Below, piece after piece: positions 19,805 through 28,194 of a DNA stretch of 64,000 nucleotides (position 1 is the first letter of the stretch; every line of letters starts with the position of its first letter). Source of the DNA: Leptospira stimsonii (GTDB lineage: Bacteria; Spirochaetota; Leptospiria; Leptospirales; Leptospiraceae); contig NZ_QHCT01000004.1 in the NCBI RefSeq assembly GCF_003545885.1, forward strand, positions 368,589 to 432,588, given 5' to 3'. Under the pieces are notes generated by a model. It was not told where the DNA came from and made no database searches. It worked only from the letters and a program-made list of their open reading frames with translations. The position numbers were made by a program, and so were the translations under genes.

Positions 19805-20296
19805 ATGAAATTTAGAATCTCTATCGTTTTTATTTCTATTTTATTTCTTTCGACGTCATCTTTCATTCATAGCGGAATTCACAAAAGTTTAAAGGCGGAT
19901 TGTTCTCACGATTACGCTAATAAACTTTCGGTGGAAACAAAATCTACAGTCAATCTTCTTTGTAACTCTCTTCACCTGGAAACAAAACTCCGATTGGAGG
20001 TCGTGATTGTCCCGTTACTCGATCAACTCACGGAGGAAGAATACGCAGTGAAATACTTTCAAAAATTCGCGCAGACCGATTCTTCCTTTCCGGAATACGG
20101 AATCGTCGTATTGATATCTTTTAGTGATAGAAAGATTCGAATCGAATTAGGCAAGGTTGCCGCTACGAGGATGTCTAATTCGGAAGCAAAAGAAATCATC
20201 GAAAAAGATTTTATCCCTTACTTCCGCCAAGGTCAGTTGAACCCGGGTGTTTCTAACGGAGTCAAAGCCATTGTGGATTGGTATTCCGTTCACTGA
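19805..20296 (+). CDS. TPM-domain protein, exported
   Basis: 163 residues. An N-terminal signal sequence (about residues 1-20, rich in Ile/Phe/Ser) is followed by a TPM domain (YgcG/Psb32 family): LRLEVVIVPLLDQLTEEEYA, EYGIVVLISFSDRKIRIELG, and the C-terminal IIEKDFIPYFRQGQLNPGV. TPM domains occur in periplasmic or membrane-facing proteins, some with phosphatase activity. This copy lacks the usual C-terminal membrane helix, so it may be free in the periplasm. Upstream ribosome site is weak. Confidence 0.8.
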   Translation: MKFRISIVFISILFLSTSSFIHSGIHKSLKADCSHDYANKLSVETKSTVNLLCNSLHLETKLRLEVVIVPLLDQLTEEEYAVKYFQKFAQTDSSFPEYGIVVLISFSDRKIRIELGKVAATRMSNSEAKEIIEKDFIPYFRQGQLNPGVSNGVKAIVDWYSVH

Positions 20297-20302
20297 AGAG
20301 AA

Positions 20303-20755
20303 TCATCTTCCATCGAAAGCTTCTTGAAGAGTTTTTATATCCAGTTTGTTCATGGAAAGCATCGCCTGCATCGCGCGATTTGCCTTTTCACGATCTGCAT
20401 TTTGTAAGAATTTTCCAAGCACCGAAGGAATGATCTGCCAAGAAAGACCGAACTTATCTTTGAGCCAACCGCATCTTTGGGTTTCGCCGCCTTGAGAGAG
20501 TTTTTCCCAAAAATCATCGATTTCTTCTTGTGTCTCGCAGTTTACAAAAAAAGAAACAGCGGGCGAAAACGTAAAGTGTGGTCCGCCGTCCAAGGCCAAG
20601 AAGTCTTGACCCTCGAGTTGAAACGCGGCGCTTACTACTTTTTCTCCGTTTTTAGAGATCTGTTCCACTTTCGAATTTGGAAAGACGGACGTATAAAAAT
20701 CGATCGCTTCACCGAGATTGTCGTTGAACCAGAGAAAGGGTTTGATTTTTTTCAT
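20303..20755 (-). CDS. VOC-family (PhnB-like) protein
   Basis: 150 residues with the PhnB-type start KPFLWFNDNLGEAIDFYTSV, then FLALDGGPHF and DKFGLSWQIIP. These proteins have the glyoxalase/dioxygenase vicinal-oxygen-chelate fold; most of this subgroup have no assigned activity. Its start overlaps the upstream membrane-protein stop by 4 bases (ATGA), so it is the last gene of the ArsR operon. Confidence 0.88.
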   Translation of the reverse strand: MKKIKPFLWFNDNLGEAIDFYTSVFPNSKVEQISKNGEKVVSAAFQLEGQDFLALDGGPHFTFSPAVSFFVNCETQEEIDDFWEKLSQGGETQRCGWLKDKFGLSWQIIPSVLGKFLQNADREKANRAMQAMLSMNKLDIKTLQEAFDGR

Positions 20756-21183
20756 CGTTTCCCTTCTTGCTTTTCGAGAATTTTACCGCCTAACCACGCA
20801 GAGGGGAGCGCGCTGAGGATCAGTGCGATCGGATACCAGATCGGTCCAAGCTTGTATTGTATGGCTCCGATCGCTCCGAGGGTGCTGAGAATAAACCCGA
20901 TTCCTCCCAAGATGAGCGCGTGACGCATCGGATTTTTAGGAGCGAAATACGCGGTGATATAACTGCCTAACACTCCGTACGGCAATCGATAGGAAAGTGC
21001 GAGGGCGTTCAGCCCGTTGTCGAACATAGGTTCACCCCAAGGCGGATAAACATTCAAAACGTGTAATATTTGATCGGTTCCTAGGGAAATAACGAAAATC
21101 GTTACGAGTCCGATCAAAACGGCTCCGGTACTTTTTAGAAGATTCATAAAAAGTGAATCCTTCTTTTCTAATGTCTTCGTCAT
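20752..21183 (-). CDS. Four-helix membrane protein of the ArsR-AHSA1 operon
   Basis: 143 residues with about four membrane helices (residues 18-38, 62-80, 88-110 and 112-132) and a small positively charged tail. No named family is recognised. It overlaps neighbours by 4 bases on both sides, so it is translationally coupled within the operon of ArsR, AHSA1 and VOC proteins. Confidence 0.75.
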   Translation of the reverse strand: MTKTLEKKDSLFMNLLKSTGAVLIGLVTIFVISLGTDQILHVLNVYPPWGEPMFDNGLNALALSYRLPYGVLGSYITAYFAPKNPMRHALILGGIGFILSTLGAIGAIQYKLGPIWYPIALILSALPSAWLGGKILEKQEGKR

Positions 21184-21710
21184 TTTGTATCTCCTAATAC
21201 TTGTTCGGATAAAAGAATTTCATCGAGTCTTTCGTAACTACTAGAAACCCCGCCTTCCATCGGAGAATGAATTACGGAATCCCTTGCTTGAACAGACTCA
21301 TACTCCATCGTCGCCGTCATAAAAGTTCGTCCGTCCTTTTCGGTAAAAACGGTGGTGATCCATGATTCTCCCGCATACCAGGCTTCGTCGAAAACTTCCG
21401 TGTGAACGATTCTTTCCGGTCTTTGGATTTCTTTATAAACGCCGCCCATTCCCATCGTTCTACCGTCTTCGTGTTTCCAAAAGTAGCGATATTTTCCGCC
21501 GACTTTAAAATCGATTTCGCAAACATCCATAGACCAACCCGGTGGACCCAAAAGCCAACGTCGGACGTATTTCGGTTTTGTGATCGTTTCAAAAACCATT
21601 TTTCGAGGCGCGTTGAATTCTCGAGTCATCACGATTTCCAGATCATCTTTGGGAACCAGTTTTAAATTTCCGGCCTTGTTCATATCAATCTCCGAATTTG
21701 TTTTCTTCAT
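21180..21710 (-). CDS. SRPBCC (AHSA1-like) protein
   Basis: 176 residues with the AHSA1 pattern: EIVMTREFNAPRKMVFETIT, then WLLGPPGWSMDVCEIDFKVG, GKYRYFW, and a final GVSSSYERLDEIL helix. The fold is a hydrophobic cavity that binds small molecules. AHSA1 proteins are very often encoded next to an ArsR repressor, as here, where this ATG directly abuts the ArsR stop. Ligand and activity are unknown. Confidence 0.9.
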   Translation of the reverse strand: MKKTNSEIDMNKAGNLKLVPKDDLEIVMTREFNAPRKMVFETITKPKYVRRWLLGPPGWSMDVCEIDFKVGGKYRYFWKHEDGRTMGMGGVYKEIQRPERIVHTEVFDEAWYAGESWITTVFTEKDGRTFMTATMEYESVQARDSVIHSPMEGGVSSSYERLDEILLSEQVLGDTK

Positions 21711-22067
21711 CTAAGCTTTGTTCTTCTTCTTTGTCTTGAGCTCTTCTAAGAGATCATCCAGTTGTTCAAAACTTCCATCCCAGAATTTGCGATATTTCTC
21801 CAGCCAATCAAACGCTTCCGCGAGAGGTTTGGCATGAATTCTTCTCGGTCGCTTTTGCGCCGCCCGGCTTCTCGAAATCAAACCGGCCTGTTCCAAAACT
21901 TTCAGATGTTTCGAAATGGCGGGTTGACTCATCGCAAACGGTTTTGCCAATTCCATCACGGAAGTTTCACCCGAGGCCAAACGGGAAAGGATCGCGCGGC
22001 GAGTCGGATCGGCGAGCGCCGCGAACGTTGCGTTCAAACGATTAGAAGTGGCGAGTTTAGAATTCAT
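21711..22067 (-). CDS. ArsR-family repressor
   Basis: 118 residues with a winged helix: ALADPTRRAILSRLASGE, then SVMELAKPFAMSQPAISKHL and KVLEQAGLISRSR. The metal-binding Cys motif of classical ArsR is absent, as usual for the AHSA1-linked subgroup, so the inducer is unlikely to be a metal. The start codon at 22067 lies inside a 42-bp palindrome that is probably its own operator. The gene leads a four-gene operon (ArsR, AHSA1, membrane protein, VOC). Confidence 0.9.
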   Translation of the reverse strand: MNSKLATSNRLNATFAALADPTRRAILSRLASGETSVMELAKPFAMSQPAISKHLKVLEQAGLISRSRAAQKRPRRIHAKPLAEAFDWLEKYRKFWDGSFEQLDDLLEELKTKKKNKA

Positions 22068-22103
22068 TCTTTATATAACCTATTAGTTATATAAAGAATG
22101 AAT
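22062..22103. promoter_or_regulatory. 42-bp palindrome, probable ArsR operator
   Basis: Two perfect 18-bp arms (22062-22079 and 22086-22103) flank a 6-bp centre. On the minus strand a -35-like TTGCTA (22108-22103) and -10-like TAATAG (22085-22080) with 17-bp spacing sit within it, and the ArsR ATG at 22067 is in its edge. Transcription would start a few bases before the codon, so repressor binding would occlude the whole promoter. Confidence 0.7.
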
Positions 22104-22279
22104 AGCAAGCCTTTTTTAAAGTTTCGAGAAAAATGCGAATCTTAAAGCCGGGATTTAAGGGAGAATTTTTAGATTCTTCTTGGACTTTTTGTCACAATCG
22201 TATCGGACGAAGCGTCTTTCTTTTGAATAAACCGGGACGAATTCAATGGAAACGTTCCGGATCTTAATAGGACTTGGTT

Positions 22280-22897
22280 ATGACGATCAAAAAAATTCAC
22301 TATGTTTCCGGACTAACACTTTCCGTTTTTATCGGAGTGCATCTTTTCAATCATTTTATGAGCTTCTGGGGGCCTACTGCGCATATTTCGACGATGGAAA
22401 TCTTACGTTTTGTTTATCGAAATCCGCTTGTGGAAACCTTGCTTCTTATCGCGGTCTTGACCCAAATCGTTTCTGGAATTCGTTTGTTTATTCGGAAAAG
22501 AAAGGAGGTCACCAATTCTTTTGAACAATTGCAGATTCTAACCGGATTGTATCTCGCTCTTTTTTTGACGATTCATATGAGCGCGGTTCTTACGGGAAGA
22601 TCCGTTCTTCATCTCGATACGAACTTCTACTTTGGAGCGGCGGGTTTGAACACATTTCCGTTTAACGTATTTTTTATTCCTTACTATTCCTTGGCGATCA
22701 TCTCCGTATTCGGTCACATCGCCGCGGTTCACAGAACGAAAATGAAACGTTCTCTTTTGGGTGCCTCGCCGGGACAACAATCCGTTTGGATCTTGATTTT
22801 GGGTGTCGTACTTACAGGCATTCTCATCTACGGTCTCACCAATCGTTTTAACGGATTTCAGATACCGAAAGAATACAAAGTGCTGACCGGAAACTAA
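22280..22897 (+). CDS. Five- to six-helix membrane protein
   Basis: 205 residues from the ATG at 22280 (AGGA 8 nt upstream). Hydrophobic segments alternate with conserved-looking histidines: SVFIGVHLFNHFMSF, ALFLTIHMSAVLTG, ISVFGHIAAVH. This pattern of His in helices resembles di-haem cytochrome b subunits of the succinate dehydrogenase type, but no partner genes are adjacent, so haem binding is only inferred. It ends before a strong terminator. Confidence 0.7.
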   Translation: MTIKKIHYVSGLTLSVFIGVHLFNHFMSFWGPTAHISTMEILRFVYRNPLVETLLLIAVLTQIVSGIRLFIRKRKEVTNSFEQLQILTGLYLALFLTIHMSAVLTGRSVLHLDTNFYFGAAGLNTFPFNVFFIPYYSLAIISVFGHIAAVHRTKMKRSLLGASPGQQSVWILILGVVLTGILIYGLTNRFNGFQIPKEYKVLTGN

Positions 22898-22973
22898 GTT
22901 CGATCTCGATTGCGAAACGAACGAAAAGAAGAATCCTATCTCTTCTTTGAAAACGAACTCCTTCTTAATTGGT

Positions 22974-23006
22974 GTCTCATGCAAAAAATTGCATGAGACT
23001 TTTTTT
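22974..23006 (+). terminator. Strong Rho-independent terminator
   Basis: GTCTCATGCAA and TTGCATGAGAC arms (11 bp) with a 4-nt loop followed by seven T. It terminates the membrane-protein gene and may act bidirectionally for the convergent MBL gene. Confidence 0.9.
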
Positions 23007-23021
23007 ATATGGTTGGAGATT

Positions 23022-24035
23022 CTAAAAATTTCCGTTTGTCAACGTCACAGTCGATTCTTTTTTCCACTGAGTCGGTTCGTGTCCGTAGACGACTTTTACT
23101 TTTGGATACGCTAAAGAAAAGGATCTCATTTTTCGAATACTTTCCAGACTTTTTACACGATCAACAACCGCTCCCGGAGTGACTTCGTTCTCAAATCCCG
23201 CTTTGAGATGGGAAGAATCGAATGTAAATAAAAATGCTCCCTCGGTTGAATTGAGTAAAACGGCTAATTCTCCCTCCGTATGTCCGTGAGCGGAAACGAT
23301 CCAAACGGAACCGTCTCCGAAAAGATCATAAACTTTTCCTAATATAGGCATCTTTTGAAATTTATCTTTTTTTAGAATGGAAACGTCGAAGTCCACTTCC
23401 AGAGCGCGGGGGGCGTAACCGTGAAGAATCGAGAAAGCTTTGCTCGCGTCATCCGCTTCTTCTTCGGAGATTAAAATCCGCACAGGTCCTCTTTTCCGAA
23501 GTGCTCCCATTCCTCCGATATGATCCCAGTGCAAGTGGGAGATCAGGACGAATCTTAAATCTTCATTCGAAACGTTCAAAAGACTCAGCTGACTTGCGGA
23601 GTCGCGACCTTTTTCGGAGCGGCAGGGAATATTTAGAATCGGCCCGACCAGAGTAAAGTCGCAATGTCCTTGTTCGTCGACGGAAGGAACCCCGGAGTCC
23701 ATAAGAAATTTTCCTTCTTTTGGATGTCTGACTAAATAACTCAAAGCGGGCACCCATTGTTCCACCTTTTGATTTTCAGGAGTTTTCGGATTTTTAGAAT
23801 CGATCAGAATGGACGGACCGGTAAGAACGTATCCGGTCAACAGTGCTTTCACTTCGAGTCGAGTCGGCTTGGAGAATACTTCCTCCCAAGTTCTAAAACG
23901 CTGTTCCGTTTTTTGAGTTTCCTTCCAGTCCCTGATTTCCTTTTTGAGCGGAGCTCCCAAAAAACAGCCGTAAGACGACGTTAGGATCGGAATGAGGAAA
24001 AGAAAAAGGGATTTGTTGATGAACATTCGATACAC
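23022..24035 (-). CDS. Metallo-beta-lactamase-fold hydrolase, lactonase-like lipoprotein
   Basis: 337 residues from a GTG at 24035, chosen because GGAGG lies 7 nt upstream; an ATG follows three codons later. A signal with SSYGC suggests a lipoprotein. The zinc-binding motif ISHLHWDHIGG is near residue 165, with HGHTEGE and FDSSHLKAG downstream and GHEP at the end. This layout fits the AttM/AiiA-type N-acyl-homoserine lactonase group, though the substrate could be another lactone or ester. The gene is divergent from a Crp-like regulator across a large inverted repeat. Confidence 0.82.
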   Translation of the reverse strand: MYRMFINKSLFLFLIPILTSSYGCFLGAPLKKEIRDWKETQKTEQRFRTWEEVFSKPTRLEVKALLTGYVLTGPSILIDSKNPKTPENQKVEQWVPALSYLVRHPKEGKFLMDSGVPSVDEQGHCDFTLVGPILNIPCRSEKGRDSASQLSLLNVSNEDLRFVLISHLHWDHIGGMGALRKRGPVRILISEEEADDASKAFSILHGYAPRALEVDFDVSILKKDKFQKMPILGKVYDLFGDGSVWIVSAHGHTEGELAVLLNSTEGAFLFTFDSSHLKAGFENEVTPGAVVDRVKSLESIRKMRSFSLAYPKVKVVYGHEPTQWKKESTVTLTNGNF

Positions 24036-24108
24036 TGTAAAACCTCCGGACGAATTCGGAATCTCTTGACTTCGAAGACGATCGAATACAGAATACATCG
24101 CTACTTCA

Positions 24109-24139
24109 AAATCACCTGGAACTTTTGTTCCAGTGATTT
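24109..24139. promoter_or_regulatory. Inverted repeat between MBL and Crp-like genes
   Basis: Arm AAATCACCTGGAAC, loop TTTT, arm GTTCCAGTGATTT, differing from perfect symmetry by one missing base. It ends 33 bp before the Crp-like ATG and could be a shared operator; a hairpin in the leader RNA is the alternative. Confidence 0.5.
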
Positions 24140-24172
24140 AAAAAATTCGGTTCGAATCCTTTCGGAGGGAAG

Positions 24173-24880
24173 ATGGAGTTTACGAAAGAGATCGCTCAAA
24201 TCTTGGAACTCAGCATATTCTCGACCATAAAAAAAGAATCCTACTGGCCTCTTCTGGAAAGAGGGAGGATCGTAAAAATCACCGCGGGACAGATGATTCC
24301 TCAGAGTTCCGATGGTACACGTTATGCGGGCTTGATTCTTTCAGGATTTTTTAGATTGTATTTATACGCTCCTTCCGGACGACAAACGACGGTTCGATAT
24401 GCGAAACCCGGCGAGATGATGGGAATCGTGGGCGCAATCGTAACGGATGAAAAATCCGGAGAACCGGAAGAAACACACGTCCAGGCGTTAGCGGATTCGG
24501 AAGTTTTGGCCGTTTCCTTTGAGGACGTACGATTCTTCGGAAAAAAAACTCCGGACTTAGCATGGTTATTCGCAGAGGAATGTGCGAGAAGGGTGTACGC
24601 CGCTCTTAGGGAAGTCTATGGAATCGCGTTCACTAGCGTAAGACAAAGACTTGCCCGTCATTTGCTCTTGAACGCAATGAGTCAGGAATCTCCACCTTTT
24701 CTTTCGGTAAAACTTTCTCAACAGGATCTCGCTGATTCGATCGGCACCGTTCGAGAAGTTGTGGTTCGAGAGTTGAGAAAACTCAAAAAGGAAGGTTTGA
24801 TCGAAACCGTAAAGGGAAGAATCGAAATCGTACAGCCGGGACAATTATTTCTACTTTCTGAAGAATCAAAAGAAAATTGA
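24173..24880 (+). CDS. Crp/Fnr-family transcriptional regulator
   Basis: 235 residues. The sensor domain (about 25-140) includes GLILSGFFRLYLYAPSGRQ and KPGEMMGIVGAIV. The C-terminal HTH_Crp has LSQQDLADSIGTVREVVVRE, then LRKLKKEGLIETVKGRIEI. No Cys cluster of the Fnr type. It is divergent from the lactonase-like gene with a 137-bp interval holding a 31-bp inverted repeat, so it may regulate that gene. Paralogous to the regulator at 13165 only at family level. Confidence 0.9.
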   Translation: MEFTKEIAQILELSIFSTIKKESYWPLLERGRIVKITAGQMIPQSSDGTRYAGLILSGFFRLYLYAPSGRQTTVRYAKPGEMMGIVGAIVTDEKSGEPEETHVQALADSEVLAVSFEDVRFFGKKTPDLAWLFAEECARRVYAALREVYGIAFTSVRQRLARHLLLNAMSQESPPFLSVKLSQQDLADSIGTVREVVVRELRKLKKEGLIETVKGRIEIVQPGQLFLLSEESKEN

Positions 24881-24941
24881 AGGATTAGATATTTGTAAAT
24901 TACTGAAACGTCTATTTATGATATAGCCTAGACTACTTAAA

Positions 24942-25316
24942 TTATCTTTTCGAAATCAAACTGCGTGTGTCGAAATAGACTTCGTTTCTTGTGATTTTTC
25001 CGTCTATGACTTCCACAATATCCATTCCGTATTCAATGATATTTTTTTCCTTGGTGGGGATGATCGCTTTCCATTTGAGTAAGAACCCCTTTTCGTTCGG
25101 AAAGATTTCCTCGTGTGTCCATTTCCAGTCCGGGTTATTTCTCAAAAGAATTCTGAAGTAAGGTAAGATTTTACCATGGCCTTGAAAGCCTTTTTTGGCT
25201 GTGGGATCGGAATAAAAAGCGTCTTTTGCGTAAAATGAAATCAGATGTTCCGGTTGATTTCCGGTCCATGCGGAAAGCCAGCGAATACAAAATTCTTCCG
25301 CTTCTTTTAAATTCAT
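24942..25316 (-). CDS. SnoaL-like (NTF2-fold) protein
   Basis: 124 residues: AEEFCIRWLSAWTGNQPEHLISFYAKDA-type helix and loop at the start, DPTAKKGFQGHGKILPYF, then strands ending with VIDGKITRNEVYFD. This is the SnoaL_2 pattern of polyketide-cyclase-like or limonene-epoxide-hydrolase-like proteins. Substrate unknown. The stop is about 60 bp from the convergent Crp-like gene. Confidence 0.82.
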   Translation of the reverse strand: MNLKEAEEFCIRWLSAWTGNQPEHLISFYAKDAFYSDPTAKKGFQGHGKILPYFRILLRNNPDWKWTHEEIFPNEKGFLLKWKAIIPTKEKNIIEYGMDIVEVIDGKITRNEVYFDTRSLISKR

Positions 25317-25364
25317 TCTGGGTTTACTCCTGTTTGAAAATTCGAATCGTAGTCGTTTCGTGGA

Positions 25365-25619
25365 TCAATTCGGTTTTCGATTTTTATGAAGTTCGATTTT
25401 GGTTTTGATCTTACCGAGACGACGCAGGTGGAGACCGACTGCAAGACGAACGATTTCCGAGGCCTTGCTCTCATAGTTTTTCGCCAAGAGATCGATTTCT
25501 TTCCACCAAGATTCGGGCAAACCGACGGATCTTCGTTCCAGAGGAGCCCCCGGGTCGATTCTAGGTTGTCCGACTTTACGAACTTCCTTCTGCTTTCGTC
25601 CAATCTTTTTTGGAATCAC
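25365..25619 (-). CDS. Ribbon-helix-helix DNA-binding protein
   Basis: 84 residues from a GTG at 25619. The basic N-terminus (KKIGRKQKEVRK) is followed by a strand and two helices: RRSVGLPESWWKEIDLLAKN and SKASEIVRLAVGLHLRRLG, the pattern of MetJ/CopG regulators. No toxin or partner gene is adjacent. Its promoter has a consensus -35, and the spacer holds a perfect palindrome, which suggests autoregulation. The expected transcription start is at or next to the GTG, so the message would be leaderless. Confidence 0.65.
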   Translation of the reverse strand: MIPKKIGRKQKEVRKVGQPRIDPGAPLERRSVGLPESWWKEIDLLAKNYESKASEIVRLAVGLHLRRLGKIKTKIELHKNRKPN

Positions 25620-25626
25620 AAAGAAG

Positions 25627-25655
25627 AATATAATAACCGGTTATTGTATTGTCAA
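25627..25655 (-). promoter_or_regulatory. Promoter with embedded operator for the RHH gene
   Basis: Minus strand: TTGACA (25655-25650), 17-bp spacer, TATATT (25632-25627). The spacer contains the perfect palindrome AATAACCGGTTATT at 25632-25645, placed to block RNA polymerase when bound. Confidence 0.75.
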
Positions 25656-25726
25656 TGGTTTTCAAATATACATTGACCGATTTATAACGAAAGAAGAACG
25701 CTTGAAAATAGAATCGAGGAGAACTT

Positions 25727-26134
25727 ATGATTGTAAAAATCGTTTTATGGGTTTCGTTTTTTATTTTTGGAATCAGTGTGTTCTGGGTGGAACAAAATCA
25801 CGCTTCCATCGGAATAACCGGAGCTTTCGGGGTAGGTAGGTCAGCGGTCTGGCTGGCCTTTTTTAGCTTTCTATGTTATACGATCTATTGTAGTTGGCGC
25901 GAGAATCTAATTCATAGCCTTCAAAAAATGTTCAGGATGCACTGGGCGAGACAAATCTGCATCGATCTTTATCTCGGGCTTGGAATATCGATTTTCTTTA
26001 TCTATTTAAACGAGGGTTCTTTCTGGCTCACCCTCTTTTGGCTGATTCCGGCCATATTCTACGCAAACTTAGTCGTCTTGTTTTATTTTGCGCTTCATTA
26101 CGAAATGATCGTCGCTCGATTTTTCTCTATTTGA
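25727..26134 (+). CDS. Four-helix membrane protein, unknown
   Basis: 135 residues with about four hydrophobic helices (residues 2-20, 38-56, 73-92 and 98-122) and a cytoplasmic loop containing HSLQKMFRMHWARQ. No family is recognised. The ATG has GAGGAG upstream. It is divergent from the RHH gene with 107 bp between starts. Confidence 0.65.
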   Translation: MIVKIVLWVSFFIFGISVFWVEQNHASIGITGAFGVGRSAVWLAFFSFLCYTIYCSWRENLIHSLQKMFRMHWARQICIDLYLGLGISIFFIYLNEGSFWLTLFWLIPAIFYANLVVLFYFALHYEMIVARFFSI

Positions 26135-26486
26135 AAAACGAAGCGGAAATGCGCATTGGTACCTATGAAATTATAAAAAAATAGATTCGGTTCCAAGAAG
26201 TGCCCGCTTTTGTCAAGTTGGTATCAATTTGGATCTACGTTCGTGTTCGTGACTTGAAAAACGAATTCCTATGAAAGGTGAATCGTCTGATCTCAGTCTC
26301 ACAGAGGAAAAAAAATTCTCCGAAAAGATTTCGGACGAGTGCATTTTGGGCGGCGTATCGTAAAACAATTCTTTCATTTTCGAATTCGACACTTTTCAAA
26401 AGAGAATAAATATTTCTTTTTATCGTATCGAAAAGCAACTCGACCGTAGAGATCTTTTGTCTCGACAGGATGAGGAGAATTAAAAG
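26135..26486. other. Intergenic region without firm gene
   Basis: 352 bp. A 30-codon plus-strand frame from 26271 (MKGESSDLSLTEEKKF) has no ribosome site and is not called. The end holds the ribosome site (AGGAG) of the diguanylate cyclase. Confidence 0.4.
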
Positions 26487-28082
26487 TTGCAACGAACGTA
26501 TCGAATTCAGAGAGATAGAGAGAAGATAAGAATTAAAAAGAGGATTCTATTTCTGCTTTTTGCGATCATTCCTCTTCTTATGTTTATCATTCTCGTGTAC
26601 GAAATACAGAAGTTGGAAAGCGATCTTTATAGAATGATTGGAATGAGGGCGCGAGCGATGCAAGACTATCTCCATCGTGTAAGCAATCAGTCCAGGGCGT
26701 TGGGCTTATCCGTCACGAATTATATGAATTATCACGAAGACGTCGCGACGGATCCGCGAATCGTTAAAAAAATGAAAGATCTTCCCGATCTGAACCGTTT
26801 TGAAATATCTCTCGGAAATCAATTAAAAGAAGACCCTGCTTACGCGGGAACTTTGACTGCGGTCGGATCGATTCATAGAGTGAATCCTTTTCTGTTGAAA
26901 GAGATCGAGGCAGTTTTGAGTTTGGGTGGACAATTCGAAACCCTCGCCGAAAAACAAAACGACGTCGTATCGGCGTATTATCTCTCCGCTCAACAGTTTC
27001 TCTATTTTACTCCAAGAATCGGTGAGGTTGCGAGGAACTTTCATTTTAAAGACGAACTCTATACGAGGCCATTCTGGGTTCAGGCGGAACCGAAAACGAA
27101 TCCGAGCAAACGTCAGATCATCACGGAACTGTACGAAGATATCGGAGGAAGGGGCCTAATGATCACGATTGCCGAACCAGTATATTATCGAGATCGCTTT
27201 CTCGGAGTCGCATCGATCGATATCGGTTTGGATACGATAAAAAGGATTTTGGAAAACGGAGAAGGAATCGGCGAAAGTATGCTGATCGACGAACATAGGC
27301 ATGTCATCGCAAGGAGTGGAAAAGAGGGTCTTCAGGATCTGATGAAAATTCAAATTCCTGAAATTCCTTCCGAAGTTCTTTATCGTAATGATCAGACATA
27401 TTGGGCTTCCTTTGAAGTCAAAGTGGGGGATGTATATCTGATTCATAGAATCGAAGTTTCGGAATTTATTCTTTTTATCGTCAAAAATTTATTACCGATT
27501 TGGGGACTTGTTTGCGCATTGTCTGTCGTATTAATTCTTTATCTTCAGCTACGGTCTTCTATCGAACAGATATCGGCATTGATTCATACTGATCCGTTGA
27601 CCGGAATATCCAATCGAAGAGGTTTCTTAAAGTTGACTCAGAAGTCCCTTGCGATCAGTAGCAGACATGGACAGACCTGGACGATACTCATGGTGGATAT
27701 CGATCATTTTAAATTGGTGAACGATCAATACGGTCATGACGAAGGAGATAAAATTTTGGTAAGAGTCGCGAAGATATTGAATTCCTGTATTCGACAGACT
27801 GATGCCGTCTGTCGCTGGGGAGGAGAAGAATTTGCTATCTTTTTATTTGGCGCAAATCCCGAAGACTCGATCAATATCGCCGAACATCTTCGACAAGAGG
27901 TGGAGAATCAGGTCGTCCTCCAAAACGGAAAGGCAGTGACCTTGAGCATAGGCATATCCGAAGGCAGAGGAGGAAGACACGGTTTGGAAGAATCCTTTGT
28001 TCATGCGGATCAAGCCTTATACCGGGCAAAGTCGACCGGTCGAAATCGAGTCTGCGTCTTTGATCCGATTCATTCTTTTTGA
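26487..28082 (+). CDS. Membrane diguanylate cyclase with Cache sensor
   Basis: 531 residues from a TTG at 26487 with GAGGAG 9 nt upstream. A first membrane helix (about 15-35), an extracytoplasmic Cache-type domain (SAYYLSAQQFLYFTP to PVYYRDRFLGVASIDIGL), a second helix about 325-350, then GGDEF. The catalytic loop is WGGEEF near residues 445-449, an active variant, and an inhibitory RxxD site (RQTD) lies five residues before it, so product inhibition is likely. It would make cyclic di-GMP in response to a small periplasmic ligand. A STAS-like gene follows 112 bp later. Confidence 0.92.
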   Translation: MQRTYRIQRDREKIRIKKRILFLLFAIIPLLMFIILVYEIQKLESDLYRMIGMRARAMQDYLHRVSNQSRALGLSVTNYMNYHEDVATDPRIVKKMKDLPDLNRFEISLGNQLKEDPAYAGTLTAVGSIHRVNPFLLKEIEAVLSLGGQFETLAEKQNDVVSAYYLSAQQFLYFTPRIGEVARNFHFKDELYTRPFWVQAEPKTNPSKRQIITELYEDIGGRGLMITIAEPVYYRDRFLGVASIDIGLDTIKRILENGEGIGESMLIDEHRHVIARSGKEGLQDLMKIQIPEIPSEVLYRNDQTYWASFEVKVGDVYLIHRIEVSEFILFIVKNLLPIWGLVCALSVVLILYLQLRSSIEQISALIHTDPLTGISNRRGFLKLTQKSLAISSRHGQTWTILMVDIDHFKLVNDQYGHDEGDKILVRVAKILNSCIRQTDAVCRWGGEEFAIFLFGANPEDSINIAEHLRQEVENQVVLQNGKAVTLSIGISEGRGGRHGLEESFVHADQALYRAKSTGRNRVCVFDPIHSF

Positions 28083-28194
28083 ACCGTCAATCTATAGCCT
28101 GAAAGGATTTATAGAATTCACCCGTTATACTCTTAAACTGAAAACGACATCTCTTCCAAGAGATATCAAAAATCGATTTCGTTTAGGAGTAGAC

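Noticed and set aside
24146..24160. tRNA T-arm-like GGTTCGAATCC
   Set aside because: No acceptor or anticodon stems around it; it lies in a promoter region.
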